From: Psychrilyobacter sp.
GTDB taxonomy: Bacteria; Fusobacteriota; Fusobacteriia; Fusobacteriales; Fusobacteriaceae
Direction of reading: 5' to 3'
NCBI GenBank assembly: GCA_030621995.1
Contig: JAUXGP010000021.1
Location: forward strand, 1 to 12,274
Length of the DNA stretch: 12,274 nucleotides
Shown here piece after piece: positions 5,558-12,274 of this stretch; the stretch's first letter is position 1; each line of letters begins with the position of its first letter. The position numbers and the translations under genes were made by a program. Below the pieces are notes generated by a model that did no database searches, was not told where the DNA came from, and saw only the letters and a list, made by a program, of their open reading frames with translations.

Positions 5558-6592
5558 ATGACAACCAATATCTATAGTTTAAAACGTAAAAAAAATATTT
5601 TCAAACCCGGAGTAGCCTATCTTACCAAGGTGTTAAATGGAATGGCTTTAGGACTTTTTTCATCTCTTATTATCGGGCTCATCTTAAAACAAATCGGGGT
5701 TTATACAGGGCTTAACTTCTTGTCCCACTACGGACAAATAGCTCAATGGATGATGGGTCCTGCTATCGGTGCCGGGGTAGCCTACAGTTTAAAAGTTCAT
5801 CCTTTAGCTATATTTTCAGCTATTATTTGTGGTGCACTGGGAGCTGGCACTATTACTGCCGGCGGTGGAATAACCATAGGAGAACCTGTAGGAGCTTTTA
5901 TCGCTTCCCTTGTAGGAGCTGAAATAGGACGATTCATAAGCGGTAAAACAAAGTTTGATATCCTCCTCATCCCTTCACTAACCATTATTTCTGGCGGGCT
6001 TGCAGCCAGCTTAGTTTCACCTTTTATGGTTGATTTTATGAAAGATGTCGGGATATTTATAAATACTCTGACAACTCTTCACCCTATCCCTATGGGAATT
6101 ACACTTTCAGTGGTCATGGGAATTATCTTAACCCTGCCTATATCCAGTGCTGCCATCTCAATTTCTCTGGGATTATCAGGAATTGCTGCCGGGGCTGCTA
6201 CAGTTGGATGTGCTGCCCATATGGTCGGATTTGCAGTTTCCAGCTATAGGGAAAATAAGATTGGAGGATTGGTCTCACAAGGGTTAGGTACTTCCATGCT
6301 GCAAGTTCCTAATATTCTCAAAAAACCGATTATTGCCCTGCCTATCATCCTCACTTCTGCAATTTTGGGACCCTTGGCAACCACTGTATTCCATATGGAA
6401 AATAATTCAATCGGTGCCGGTATGGGAACTTCCGGTTTAGTCGGGCAGATAGCCACCTTCAAAACCATGGGTACAGATGGAATCTTAGGAATTCTGCTCC
6501 TGCACTTTATTCTTCCAGGGATTTTTACTTATTTTATAAGTGAATTCATGAGAAAAAAGAACTGGATTAAATACGGCGATCTAAGTCTTTAA
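5558..6592 (+). CDS. PfoR-like/PTS_EIIC_2-type polytopic membrane protein
   Basis: An integral membrane protein of 344 residues, the length typical of the PfoR-like EIIC_2 group, which resembles the membrane (IIC) component of sugar phosphotransferase systems. About eight to nine hydrophobic helices are visible (roughly 25-45, 63-80, 83-100, 110-127, 134-156, 178-200, 201-226, 258-278 and 308-330), with Gly-rich segments such as GALGAGTITAGGGITIGEP (92-110) and GAGMGTSGLVGQ (286-297). No EIIA or EIIB domain is fused or encoded nearby, so transport through a PTS cannot be asserted. PfoR of Clostridium perfringens was named for an effect on perfringolysin expression, but function in this group is poorly defined. 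AAAGGAG supports the start. It appears monocistronic, with its own promoter and a strong terminator. Confidence 0.85.
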   Translation: MTTNIYSLKRKKNIFKPGVAYLTKVLNGMALGLFSSLIIGLILKQIGVYTGLNFLSHYGQIAQWMMGPAIGAGVAYSLKVHPLAIFSAIICGALGAGTITAGGGITIGEPVGAFIASLVGAEIGRFISGKTKFDILLIPSLTIISGGLAASLVSPFMVDFMKDVGIFINTLTTLHPIPMGITLSVVMGIILTLPISSAAISISLGLSGIAAGAATVGCAAHMVGFAVSSYRENKIGGLVSQGLGTSMLQVPNILKKPIIALPIILTSAILGPLATTVFHMENNSIGAGMGTSGLVGQIATFKTMGTDGILGILLLHFILPGIFTYFISEFMRKKNWIKYGDLSL

Positions 6593-6597
6593 AAATA

Positions 6598-6634
6598 AAA
6601 ACCTGCTCATCGGCGATGAGCAGGTTTTGTTTTT
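6598..6634. terminator. Strong bidirectional terminator
   Basis: Perfect 14-bp arms (6598-6611 and 6615-6628: AAAACCTGCTCATC with its complement) around a GGC loop, followed by GTTTTT on the + strand and preceded by an A-rich run that supplies a U tract on the - strand. It sits six bases after the stop of the PfoR-like gene and before the convergent small secreted-protein gene. Confidence 0.9.
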
Positions 6635-6645
6635 AGATTTAAAAC

Positions 6646-7053
6646 TTACATTATATAGTATCTTTTGGCTATTAATTTATTTTCTTTCTCGCTTACAAAG
6701 ATTAGATTTATTTCATAGTCTTTATAATTTTTATAACTCATCTCATTTTTCACTAAACGTACTATTTCATTAAAATATTCATCAAAAAATCCACCTTCAG
6801 ATTTTATAATCAACCCATTTACCTCTACAATATTTTTACCTATAAGCCTTACCAATCCGCTTTTTTCAAATAAATTTACCTCAACTTCGCAATCTATTGG
6901 TTTCCCCTCATTGGGTATTTTGGAATGACCAATAATAAATTTTTTTTCTATTTCTTTTTCCATGACATTTATTGTGACCAGGGTAGTGGTGTCCATTGAA
7001 AAAATTGATATTCCCATCACTACCATCAAAACTATTAAGTTAATTTTTTTCAT
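6646..7053 (-). CDS. Small secreted or periplasmic protein of unknown function
   Basis: I do not recognise this 135-residue protein. It begins with a classic signal peptide: MKK followed by a hydrophobic stretch INLIVLMVVMGISIFS (4-19), with likely cleavage near 19-21, so the mature protein should lie outside the cytoplasmic membrane. The remainder is charged and alternates strand-like segments (FIIGHSKIP, VRLIGKNIVEVNGLIIK, YEINLIFVSEKENK), with one Cys (55), too few for disulfides and with no lipobox. A GGAGGAG Shine-Dalgarno sequence precedes the ATG. It is divergent from the second two-component system across a 290-bp gap, a layout often seen for a target of such a system; that link is inference. 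Its 3' end shares a bidirectional terminator with the PfoR-like gene. Confidence 0.8.
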   Translation of the reverse strand: MKKINLIVLMVVMGISIFSMDTTTLVTINVMEKEIEKKFIIGHSKIPNEGKPIDCEVEVNLFEKSGLVRLIGKNIVEVNGLIIKSEGGFFDEYFNEIVRLVKNEMSYKNYKDYEINLIFVSEKENKLIAKRYYIM

Positions 7054-7343
7054 TCTAAATCTCCTCCATTCCCCTTTTATTTTCTTTTTTCGCTTTCCCC
7101 TGAAAAATTTGCATTATATATACTAAATTCATTTTAATATCTTTTCTGTTTTTTTTCCACTAAAAATAATCATACTTCCAGCTTAATTCCCCCTTAAAAT
7201 ATATTCATCTTTTAGATAAAAATGTAGTATAATGATTATATACAATACCGTTATTTTTTTTAAAATGGATACCTTAAATTTCTGTTTTTTATTAACTTTA
7301 AGGGCATTCAAAATATTATTTAAACACAAGGAGATGATATACC
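7054..7343. promoter_or_regulatory. Divergent intergenic region with promoter-like elements and a leader hairpin
   Basis: This very AT-rich region separates the small secreted-protein gene from the second two-component operon. On the + strand TATAAT at 7228-7233 is a good -10 but has only a poor -35, as expected for an activator-dependent promoter; it would leave a leader of about 105 nt. In that leader CCTTAAA (7272-7278) can pair with TTTAAGG (7297-7303). On the - strand a TATAAT within the run at 7112-7121 is a possible -10 for the secreted protein, again without a clear -35. The regulator gene has a long Shine-Dalgarno match, AAGGAGATGAT (7328-7338). No reading frame is convincing. Confidence 0.45.
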
Positions 7344-8009
7344 ATGGAAAAAATTCTTATTGTTGAAGACGATAACAGCCTTTCACAACTGTTGGAATTT
7401 CAATTGAAATACGCTCATTACGAGACTCTTATTACCCCTAGGGGAGAGGAAGCTATTAAATTAATAAAAGAATATGATTACAACTTAATTATTTTAGATA
7501 TCATGCTTTTAGATGGAAGCGGAATTGATGTCTGCAAAGAGATCAGAACTTTTTCTGAAGTCCCTGTAATTATGCTGACAGCCAAAGACAGCATCAATGA
7601 TAAAATTTCTGCTTTCGATGCCGGAGCCGATGACTACCTAACTAAACCATTTGAATTTGCTGAACTTTTAGCTAGAATAAAGGCTAATACTAAAAAATCT
7701 AAAAATTCTGAACCTAAGATCCTTTCTCATAAAGGGATCACTATATTTTTGGATACCTATAGAGCTGAAAGGGACGGGGTAGAATTAAATTTAACAAAAA
7801 AAGAATTAAAGATATTACAACTTTTATTGGAGAATAAGGGAAAAGTAATCAGTAAGGAAGAGATCATAAATAAATTATGGCAAGGTTTCTATGAAGAAAA
7901 CAATAATATTGTATCGGTGTATATCAACTACCTTAGAAATAAAGTGGATAAGGATTTTTCTGAAAAACTAATTGAAAATGTTAGAGGTATCGGATATATA
8001 ATAAGGTAA
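7344..8009 (+). CDS. OmpR/PhoB-family response regulator
   Basis: Response regulator of the second two-component system, 221 residues. Receiver domain: acidic pocket Glu8/Asp9/Asp10, phospho-acceptor Asp52 (ILDIMLLDGSG), Thr79 (MLTAKD) and Lys101 (LTKPFEFAELLARIK). The usual Pro after the phospho-acceptor loop (MLP) is Leu here, a minor departure that does not remove any catalytic residue. The C-terminal winged helix (about 125-221) shows LTKKELKILQLLLENKGKV, NKLW, VYINYLRNKV and the terminal VRGIGYII. It precedes its kinase by three bases, with the kinase ribosome binding site overlapping the stop region, so the two are translationally coupled. It is related to the regulator at 1237-1905 but less strikingly than the two kinases are to each other. 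Targets are unknown; the divergent secreted-protein gene is a candidate. Confidence 0.95.
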   Translation: MEKILIVEDDNSLSQLLEFQLKYAHYETLITPRGEEAIKLIKEYDYNLIILDIMLLDGSGIDVCKEIRTFSEVPVIMLTAKDSINDKISAFDAGADDYLTKPFEFAELLARIKANTKKSKNSEPKILSHKGITIFLDTYRAERDGVELNLTKKELKILQLLLENKGKVISKEEIINKLWQGFYEENNNIVSVYINYLRNKVDKDFSEKLIENVRGIGYIIR

Positions 8010-8012
8010 TTT

Positions 8013-9395
8013 ATGGATAAACATATCTCTATTAAACGGACTGTGATCACCTCCTATCTATCATCCATGCTGATTATTTTAATCTCTATGCATATAGTTA
8101 TCATCCTGGTATTTTTAAATTGGGAAGATAGGAGGATCAAATCGGAAATAAACAAAACAAGTCTTGTTATTCACAAAGATTTAAAAGCTATAAAACATTT
8201 GAATAAAGCATCCGCAGTAAAATTAATAAATAAAAAATTAGCTGAGTTTTCTCTAACTCAGGGACGTGATCCCTCTTTACACATTAACTTGATATATCAT
8301 GGAATTGTTTTTTCCAGTGCATCTACAGAGACTGTTCACGATTACAAAAAAGAATTGGGAGAATTTCAATTTTTACTAAATGGCGGGAACATCCTGATTG
8401 TAAAAAATTTATTTCTTAAACTGGGAGATAAAGAAATTTATCTCCAAATTTATTCTGATTCAGACGAAGTAAAAAACGATATTATAGCTCTTATGAATTC
8501 TCTTTTCTTTACCAGTGTTTTTATCCTGATAATCTCACTTGGTGTGGTGAAAAAAATCGATAAGATCATCCAATCACCGATACACGAAATCACTAAGACT
8601 GCTAAAAAAATCAATAGATATGACCTGAGTAAAAGAATTACCATTATAAATCCAAACAATGAACTGGGAAAACTTTCAATGGTTATAAATGAGATGATCG
8701 ATAGATTAGATATATCCTTTAAATCTCAAAATAAATTTATCTCCAATGCTTCCCATGAACTCAGAACCCCGCTGGCAGTAATCAAGGGGTACACCGACCT
8801 TTTAAATGCAGGAGCAAAATCTGACCCTGTTATGGTGGATCGGGGCATTGCAGAAATTTTAAAAGAGGTTAATAATATGGAAAACCTTCTAAAGAAACTT
8901 CTTTTTTTAGCTCGCAAAGAAAACAATACATTAAAAAATAACATTGTTCCCTTTGAAATATCTGCTTTAATTCATGAACTTATGGAAAAACAACAACTTA
9001 TAGATAAAAATCACACCTATAAAATTATACGAAATAAAATATCTATTTTAGATGCCGATAAAGATCTAATCCTTCAAGCATTGAGAGAGCTATTAAAAAA
9101 CAGCTCTAAATATACACCTGAAAACCGGGAGATCTCTATCGATTCATTCCATAAAAAGAAATACCATTATATAGTAATTAAAGATCAGGGTAAGGGAATT
9201 CCAAAAGAAAATTTAAAACATGTCTTCGAAAGATTTTATATCCAGGATGAAAGCCGGAACAGACAAAAAAATAGTTTTGGGCTGGGTCTTTCCATTGTAA
9301 AAGATATCATCAAACTGCATGATGGAAATATCTATATTGAAAGTGAGTTTAATAAGGGAACTACTGTAACTATTGAGCTTCTCAGGTCTGTTTAA
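8013..9395 (+). CDS. Sensor histidine kinase
   Basis: Complete membrane sensor kinase of 460 residues. Order of parts: short cytoplasmic N terminus, transmembrane helix 1 (about 11-36), extracytoplasmic sensor domain (about 37-158), transmembrane helix 2 (about 159-180), HAMP linker (about 181-235), HisKA domain with SHELRTP and phospho-acceptor His248, and HATPase domain with N box (LLKNSSKYTP, Asn363), G1 (DQGKGIP, Asp391), F motif (FERFYI) and G2 (FGLGLS, about 422-427). All active-site motifs are intact. The sensor domain is roughly 120 residues with no recognisable PAS or CACHE signature by eye. The cytoplasmic part and the end of the sensor domain closely resemble the kinase at 2-1204, so the two systems probably arose by duplication. 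The gene starts three bases after the regulator stop; AAGGT within the regulator end serves as Shine-Dalgarno. Confidence 0.95.
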   Translation: MDKHISIKRTVITSYLSSMLIILISMHIVIILVFLNWEDRRIKSEINKTSLVIHKDLKAIKHLNKASAVKLINKKLAEFSLTQGRDPSLHINLIYHGIVFSSASTETVHDYKKELGEFQFLLNGGNILIVKNLFLKLGDKEIYLQIYSDSDEVKNDIIALMNSLFFTSVFILIISLGVVKKIDKIIQSPIHEITKTAKKINRYDLSKRITIINPNNELGKLSMVINEMIDRLDISFKSQNKFISNASHELRTPLAVIKGYTDLLNAGAKSDPVMVDRGIAEILKEVNNMENLLKKLLFLARKENNTLKNNIVPFEISALIHELMEKQQLIDKNHTYKIIRNKISILDADKDLILQALRELLKNSSKYTPENREISIDSFHKKKYHYIVIKDQGKGIPKENLKHVFERFYIQDESRNRQKNSFGLGLSIVKDIIKLHDGNIYIESEFNKGTTVTIELLRSV

Positions 9396-9396
9396 T

Positions 9397-9432
9397 ACAA
9401 GAGGAGAGATGATAAATCATCTCTCCTCTTGT
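9397..9432. terminator. Shared hairpin between convergent kinase and TPR genes
   Basis: A perfect 17-bp stem (ACAAGAGGAGAGATGAT, 9397-9413, and its complement, 9416-9432) begins one base after the kinase stop. U tracts are short on both sides (TAAATATTTT on +, ATTAAAC on -), so it may depend on stem stability. It separates the kinase operon (+) from glmS-TPR (-). Confidence 0.75.
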
Positions 9433-9455
9433 TAAATATTTTAATAATCTGGGTT

Positions 9456-10013
9456 TTATTTCCCTGTCTTTTCTCTTAAAAAATCTATCTTTTCTTTAAC
9501 AGCTTCATCTCTTGGATCAATTTCATAAGCAGCTATATATTCCTTTAGTGCTCTTTTTAATCGTCCCATCCTCTCATATTTTATAGCGAATTCTACATGG
9601 GCATCATAGATATCAAAGTCTAAAAATATCGCCAAATCATAAGCTCTTATAGCGTCTACTATTCTGCCTATTCTTGAATACGCATTTCCCAATAAAAAAT
9701 ATACAAACGGAGCTTCCGGGTCTATATCTAAAGCTTTATTAAATAGTTCTATAGCCTCTGGGAAATCATCCTTTTCATAATAAAGATATCCCAGATATGC
9801 CATATACTCTGCATTTTCTGGATCTAATTCCAACACTTTCTTATAGACATCTATGGCATCATCTGTTTTTTTTTGAAAACATAGTATTGCTCCTAACTCC
9901 TTCAATGCCATACGATCATTTGGATTAAAAATCAGTTCCGATCTAAGATCCACCCTTCTTTCATCCAGGTTTTCTATCTCATTAATCTCCATAAATATTG
10001 CTGTTCTTAACAT
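9456..10013 (-). CDS. Tetratricopeptide-repeat protein
   Basis: Cytoplasmic-looking 185-residue protein made largely of four consecutive 34-residue TPR units, at about 34-67, 68-101, 102-135 and 136-169; each ends in a turn such as ELDPENA, DIDPEAP, FLDFDIY or EIDPRDE. TPR arrays form superhelical scaffolds that bind peptides or proteins, so it is probably an adaptor rather than an enzyme; the partner cannot be deduced. There is no signal peptide or membrane helix. The first ATG is chosen because AGGGGGGAG precedes it; the next Met (residue 8) has no Shine-Dalgarno sequence. It starts 38 nt after glmS with no terminator between them, so it should be cotranscribed with glmS and fall under the same ribozyme control. 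Confidence 0.9.
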   Translation of the reverse strand: MLRTAIFMEINEIENLDERRVDLRSELIFNPNDRMALKELGAILCFQKKTDDAIDVYKKVLELDPENAEYMAYLGYLYYEKDDFPEAIELFNKALDIDPEAPFVYFLLGNAYSRIGRIVDAIRAYDLAIFLDFDIYDAHVEFAIKYERMGRLKRALKEYIAAYEIDPRDEAVKEKIDFLREKTGK

Positions 10014-10051
10014 CTCTCTCCCCCCTGATTCTAAAAAAGTATCACAACTCC

Positions 10052-11878
10052 TTATTCTACAGTCACAGATTTAGCTAAATTTCTAGGTTTATCTACATCT
10101 ACACCTCTATTTACAGCAGCATAATACGATAATATCTGTAGCGGTATAACGTTTATCACCGGCGAAAATAATTCATCTATCTCCGGTATATAGATAACTT
10201 CATCTGATATTCCTCCTATCTCCGTATCTCCTACGGTAGCTACCGTCAATATCTTTCCACCCCTTGCTCTTACTTCTTCTATATTTGATTTTACCTTATC
10301 ATATGTGTCGCTTTTAGTAGCTATTGCTATCAGCGGGCAATCTTCATTTATAAGTGCTATAGGACCATGCTTTAGTTCCCCTGACTGGTATCCCTCTGCA
10401 TGGATATATGAGATTTCCTTTAATTTCAAGGCTCCCTCATAGGCTATTGCTGTATTTATATTTCTGCCTATAAATATAGCGGATCCCACTCTATCCAATA
10501 TTGTTGTTTTTCCCTTTATATCATCTTCTGTATCCAATATTTGTTCTACAATATTTGGTAATTTATTTAAATTTTCAATTATATACCTTCTTCTTTCCAC
10601 TCCTAATATCCCTTTTTTCTCCCCTAGATATAGAGTAAAAATATACAGGGCTACCAGTTGTGATACAAATGCCTTAGTAGAAGCTACCCCTATCTCCAAA
10701 CCTGCATTGGTATATACTGTCCCATCAGCTTCCCTGGATATAGTACTTCCCATTACATTGATTATCCCTATTGCCTTAGCTCCACTTTTTTTAGCCTCTC
10801 TCAATCCTGCCAATGTATCTGCAGTTTCTCCTGATTGAGATATCAGGATCACCAGATCTGTCTTAGCAATTATCGGATTTTTATATCTAAATTCAGATGC
10901 TACTTCCACTTCCACCGGTATTCTTAACTCCTGCTCAATGATATATTTACCTACCAGAGCAGCATGATAAGATGTTCCGCAGGCTACCATATGAATCTTG
11001 GTTATATTCTCTAATTCTTCCTCTGTCAATGAGATCTCATCTATGATAGCACTATCTCCCTTTATCTTCCCCTTTAGAGTCTCTGCGATCACTCTTGGCT
11101 GCTCATGGATCTCCTTCAGGGTGAAGTAGTCATATCCGCCTTTCTCTGCTGCTTCTAATGACCATTCTATCTTTGTTTCCTTTGTAGTTTTTTCATTTCT
11201 TTCCAAATCCCATATCTTTATCTCATCTTTTTTTAATAGCGCTACATCACCATCTTCTAAAAAGATTACTCTGTCAGTATATTCCAGGATTGCCGGTACG
11301 TCTGATGCTATATATTTTTCATCTGCTCCCAAGCCTATGACTAACGGCGACCCCTTTCTTGCAGTTACCAAAACATCCGGCTCTTCCGATGAAATTACCC
11401 CTATTGCATAGGCTCCATCTAAGATCGGTAATATCTTAAATACCGACTCCAATAGATTTCCGGTATAATTATCCTCTAACAGGTGGACTATAACTTCGGT
11501 ATCCGTATCAGATAAAAATTTATATCCTTTATTTTTTAATTCTTCCCTTAACTCTGCATAATTTTCTATTATCCCATTATGTACAAGGGATAGCTTATTA
11601 TCCTGCGAATTATGAGGATGGGAGTTTCTAGTACTGGGTACTCCATGAGTAGCCCATCTGGTATGCCCTATCCCTACATGACCCGGGATCTCTTTGTCTT
11701 TTATTGTCTCACCTAAATTTGCTAATTTACCCACTGATTTAAATGTTTTCATAAGTCCGTCGTCACTTAAAATTGAGATTCCGGCTGAATCATACCCTCT
11801 GTATTCCAATTTTGATAACCCACTGTATAAGACTTCCTTCGGTTCTTTATTTCCTATGTACCCTACAATTCCACACAT
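10052..11878 (-). CDS. glmS: Glutamine--fructose-6-phosphate aminotransferase (isomerizing)
   Basis: Makes glucosamine-6-phosphate from fructose-6-phosphate and glutamine, the first committed step toward UDP-GlcNAc for peptidoglycan and lipopolysaccharide. The 608 residues equal the usual bacterial length. The N-terminal class II glutamine amidotransferase domain has catalytic Cys2 (exposed after Met removal, MCGIVGYIG), LEYRGYDSAG (24-33), HTRWATHG (72-79) and HNGIIENY (100-107). After the linker (KEIHEQP, 255-261) come two SIS sugar-isomerase domains: ACGTSYHA (299-306), SQSGETADTL (347-356), ASTKAF (399-404), then EGYQSGELKHGPIALI (495-510) and the C-terminal KSVTVE. AGGAGG precedes the ATG. 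A complete glmS ribozyme precedes the gene, providing product feedback. No damage is seen. Confidence 0.98.
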   Translation of the reverse strand: MCGIVGYIGNKEPKEVLYSGLSKLEYRGYDSAGISILSDDGLMKTFKSVGKLANLGETIKDKEIPGHVGIGHTRWATHGVPSTRNSHPHNSQDNKLSLVHNGIIENYAELREELKNKGYKFLSDTDTEVIVHLLEDNYTGNLLESVFKILPILDGAYAIGVISSEEPDVLVTARKGSPLVIGLGADEKYIASDVPAILEYTDRVIFLEDGDVALLKKDEIKIWDLERNEKTTKETKIEWSLEAAEKGGYDYFTLKEIHEQPRVIAETLKGKIKGDSAIIDEISLTEEELENITKIHMVACGTSYHAALVGKYIIEQELRIPVEVEVASEFRYKNPIIAKTDLVILISQSGETADTLAGLREAKKSGAKAIGIINVMGSTISREADGTVYTNAGLEIGVASTKAFVSQLVALYIFTLYLGEKKGILGVERRRYIIENLNKLPNIVEQILDTEDDIKGKTTILDRVGSAIFIGRNINTAIAYEGALKLKEISYIHAEGYQSGELKHGPIALINEDCPLIAIATKSDTYDKVKSNIEEVRARGGKILTVATVGDTEIGGISDEVIYIPEIDELFSPVINVIPLQILSYYAAVNRGVDVDKPRNLAKSVTVE

Positions 11879-11966
11879 TTTTTACTTCCTCCTAAAATAT
11901 TTGATTTCAAATGTTCTTTTAGATCCGCAGATCCAAAGGGTTATATTTTAAAAGAAAATAGTCACT

Positions 11967-12124
11967 AGAAGATTTTTGTAATAATCGTCACCGATTATTT
12001 TTGTTCCTTCTTTAGGTTGTGACAACCTCTAGGGTACCCGCCGATTTTCGATTTCCCTAGCCCTCGTCAACTTCTGGTCTCATGTCTTATTAATATTGAG
12101 AACTCATTCAGAAGTTCAGGCGCT
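11967..12124 (-). ncRNA. glmS ribozyme: glmS self-cleaving ribozyme (riboswitch)
   Basis: The - strand leader of glmS contains the conserved glmS ribozyme core: cleavage site A/GCGCC (cut between 12124 and 12123), P1 (AACTTCTG with CAGAAGTT) with an extended apical part, the invariant TGACGAGG, the AATCGAAAATCGGCGGG core with the P2.1/P2.2 pairing (CTAGGG with CCCTAG), P3 (AGGTTGT with ACAACCT) and P4/P4.1 including a GGTGAC loop closed by AATAATC/GATTATT and the outer AGAAG/CTTCT. Glucosamine-6-phosphate acts as the cofactor for cleavage, which destabilises the mRNA in characterised species. All elements needed for activity are visible. The ribozyme ends about 90 nt before the glmS start codon. 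Confidence 0.96.
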
Positions 12125-12163
12125 TTTATATTTTTTTACCTTCTTTTAATTCCCCCGTAACCT

Positions 12164-12193
12164 ATTGTATAAAATAAATAGAAACTATGTCAA
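12164..12193 (-). promoter_or_regulatory. glmS promoter
   Basis: On the - strand a perfect -35 TTGACA (12188-12193) lies 18 bp from TACAAT (12164-12169). Transcription would start near 12157, about 33 nt before the ribozyme cleavage site, which fits the short 5' fragment normally released by this ribozyme. Confidence 0.75.
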
Positions 12194-12229
12194 CTAACAA
12201 TCCATTAATTTACATTTTTAAAAAAAGAC

Positions 12230-12247
12230 ATAATTTTCAAAAATTAT
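12230..12247. other. A/T-only hairpin near the window end, weak terminator candidate
   Basis: ATAATTTT (12230-12237) pairs with AAAATTAT (12240-12247). On the - strand it is followed by GTCTTTTTT and on the + strand by TTTTTT, so it could end a - strand gene beyond the window. With no G-C pairs it may be only AT-rich intergenic DNA. Confidence 0.25.
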
Positions 12248-12274
12248 TTTTTTCACAATTTAATGGTATTATAC

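Noticed and set aside
7143..7290. Direct repeat TTTCTGTTTTTT at 7143-7154 and 7279-7290
   Set aside because: T-rich 12-mers are expected by chance in DNA of this composition, and the spacing does not suit a tandem regulator site.
7325..7346. Ribosome binding site resembling that of common expression vectors
   Set aside because: The match AAGGAGATGATATACCATGG is similar but not identical, and the flanks are native AT-rich DNA continuous with the genome, so it is not vector contamination.

Overview
The window is an AT-rich bacterial chromosomal segment that looks like ordinary housekeeping DNA with regulatory RNA in unusual density. The rpsB-tsf-pyrH-frr order, the sequence style of S2 and EF-Ts, the very AT-rich non-coding DNA, consensus sigma-70-like promoters, strong Shine-Dalgarno sequences and a glmS ribozyme suggest a low-GC bacterium. 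A member of Fusobacteriota (Propionigenium/Ilyobacter/Psychrilyobacter-like) is my best guess, with a low-GC Firmicute as the alternative. This is inference from composition and protein resemblance, not from a search.

Layout. (1) 2-1905, + strand: the 3' part of a sensor histidine kinase gene followed by its OmpR-type response regulator, closed by a palindromic terminator (1925-1954). (2) 2072-5203, - strand: the translation cluster rpsB-tsf-pyrH-frr, driven by a near-consensus promoter (5324-5352) and a structured 5' leader. It is punctuated by a hairpin between rpsB and tsf and a strong terminator-like hairpin between tsf and pyrH. (3) 5558-6592, + strand: a polytopic membrane protein of the PfoR/PTS_EIIC_2 type. 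(4) 6646-7053, - strand: a small secreted protein of unknown function, convergent with (3). (5) 7344-9395, + strand: a second two-component system, regulator then kinase; its kinase is a close paralogue of the one in (1). (6) 9456-11878, - strand: glmS and a downstream TPR protein, with a glmS self-cleaving ribozyme (11967-12124) and a promoter (12164-12193) upstream.

How the parts work together. The - strand cluster supplies ribosomal protein S2, elongation factor Ts, UMP kinase and ribosome recycling factor. glmS makes glucosamine-6-phosphate for peptidoglycan and outer-envelope sugars, and its mRNA is cleaved when that product accumulates. The two paralogous two-component systems probably sense related envelope or extracellular cues.

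The most unusual observations are: (a) tsf is interrupted by a single in-frame UAA at codon 180, with the C-terminal part preceded by a well-placed Shine-Dalgarno sequence, so EF-Ts is either broken, mis-sequenced, read through or made as two pieces; (b) frr is flanked by a 29-bp imperfect inverted repeat (26/29), one copy starting directly after its stop codon and the other just upstream of its ribosome binding site; (c) the rpsB 5' leader folds into a three-tier nested stem, a candidate S2 autoregulatory element; (d) an unassigned structured stretch lies between the divergent rpsB and PfoR-like promoters. I saw no transposon, prophage, CRISPR array, tRNA or rRNA.
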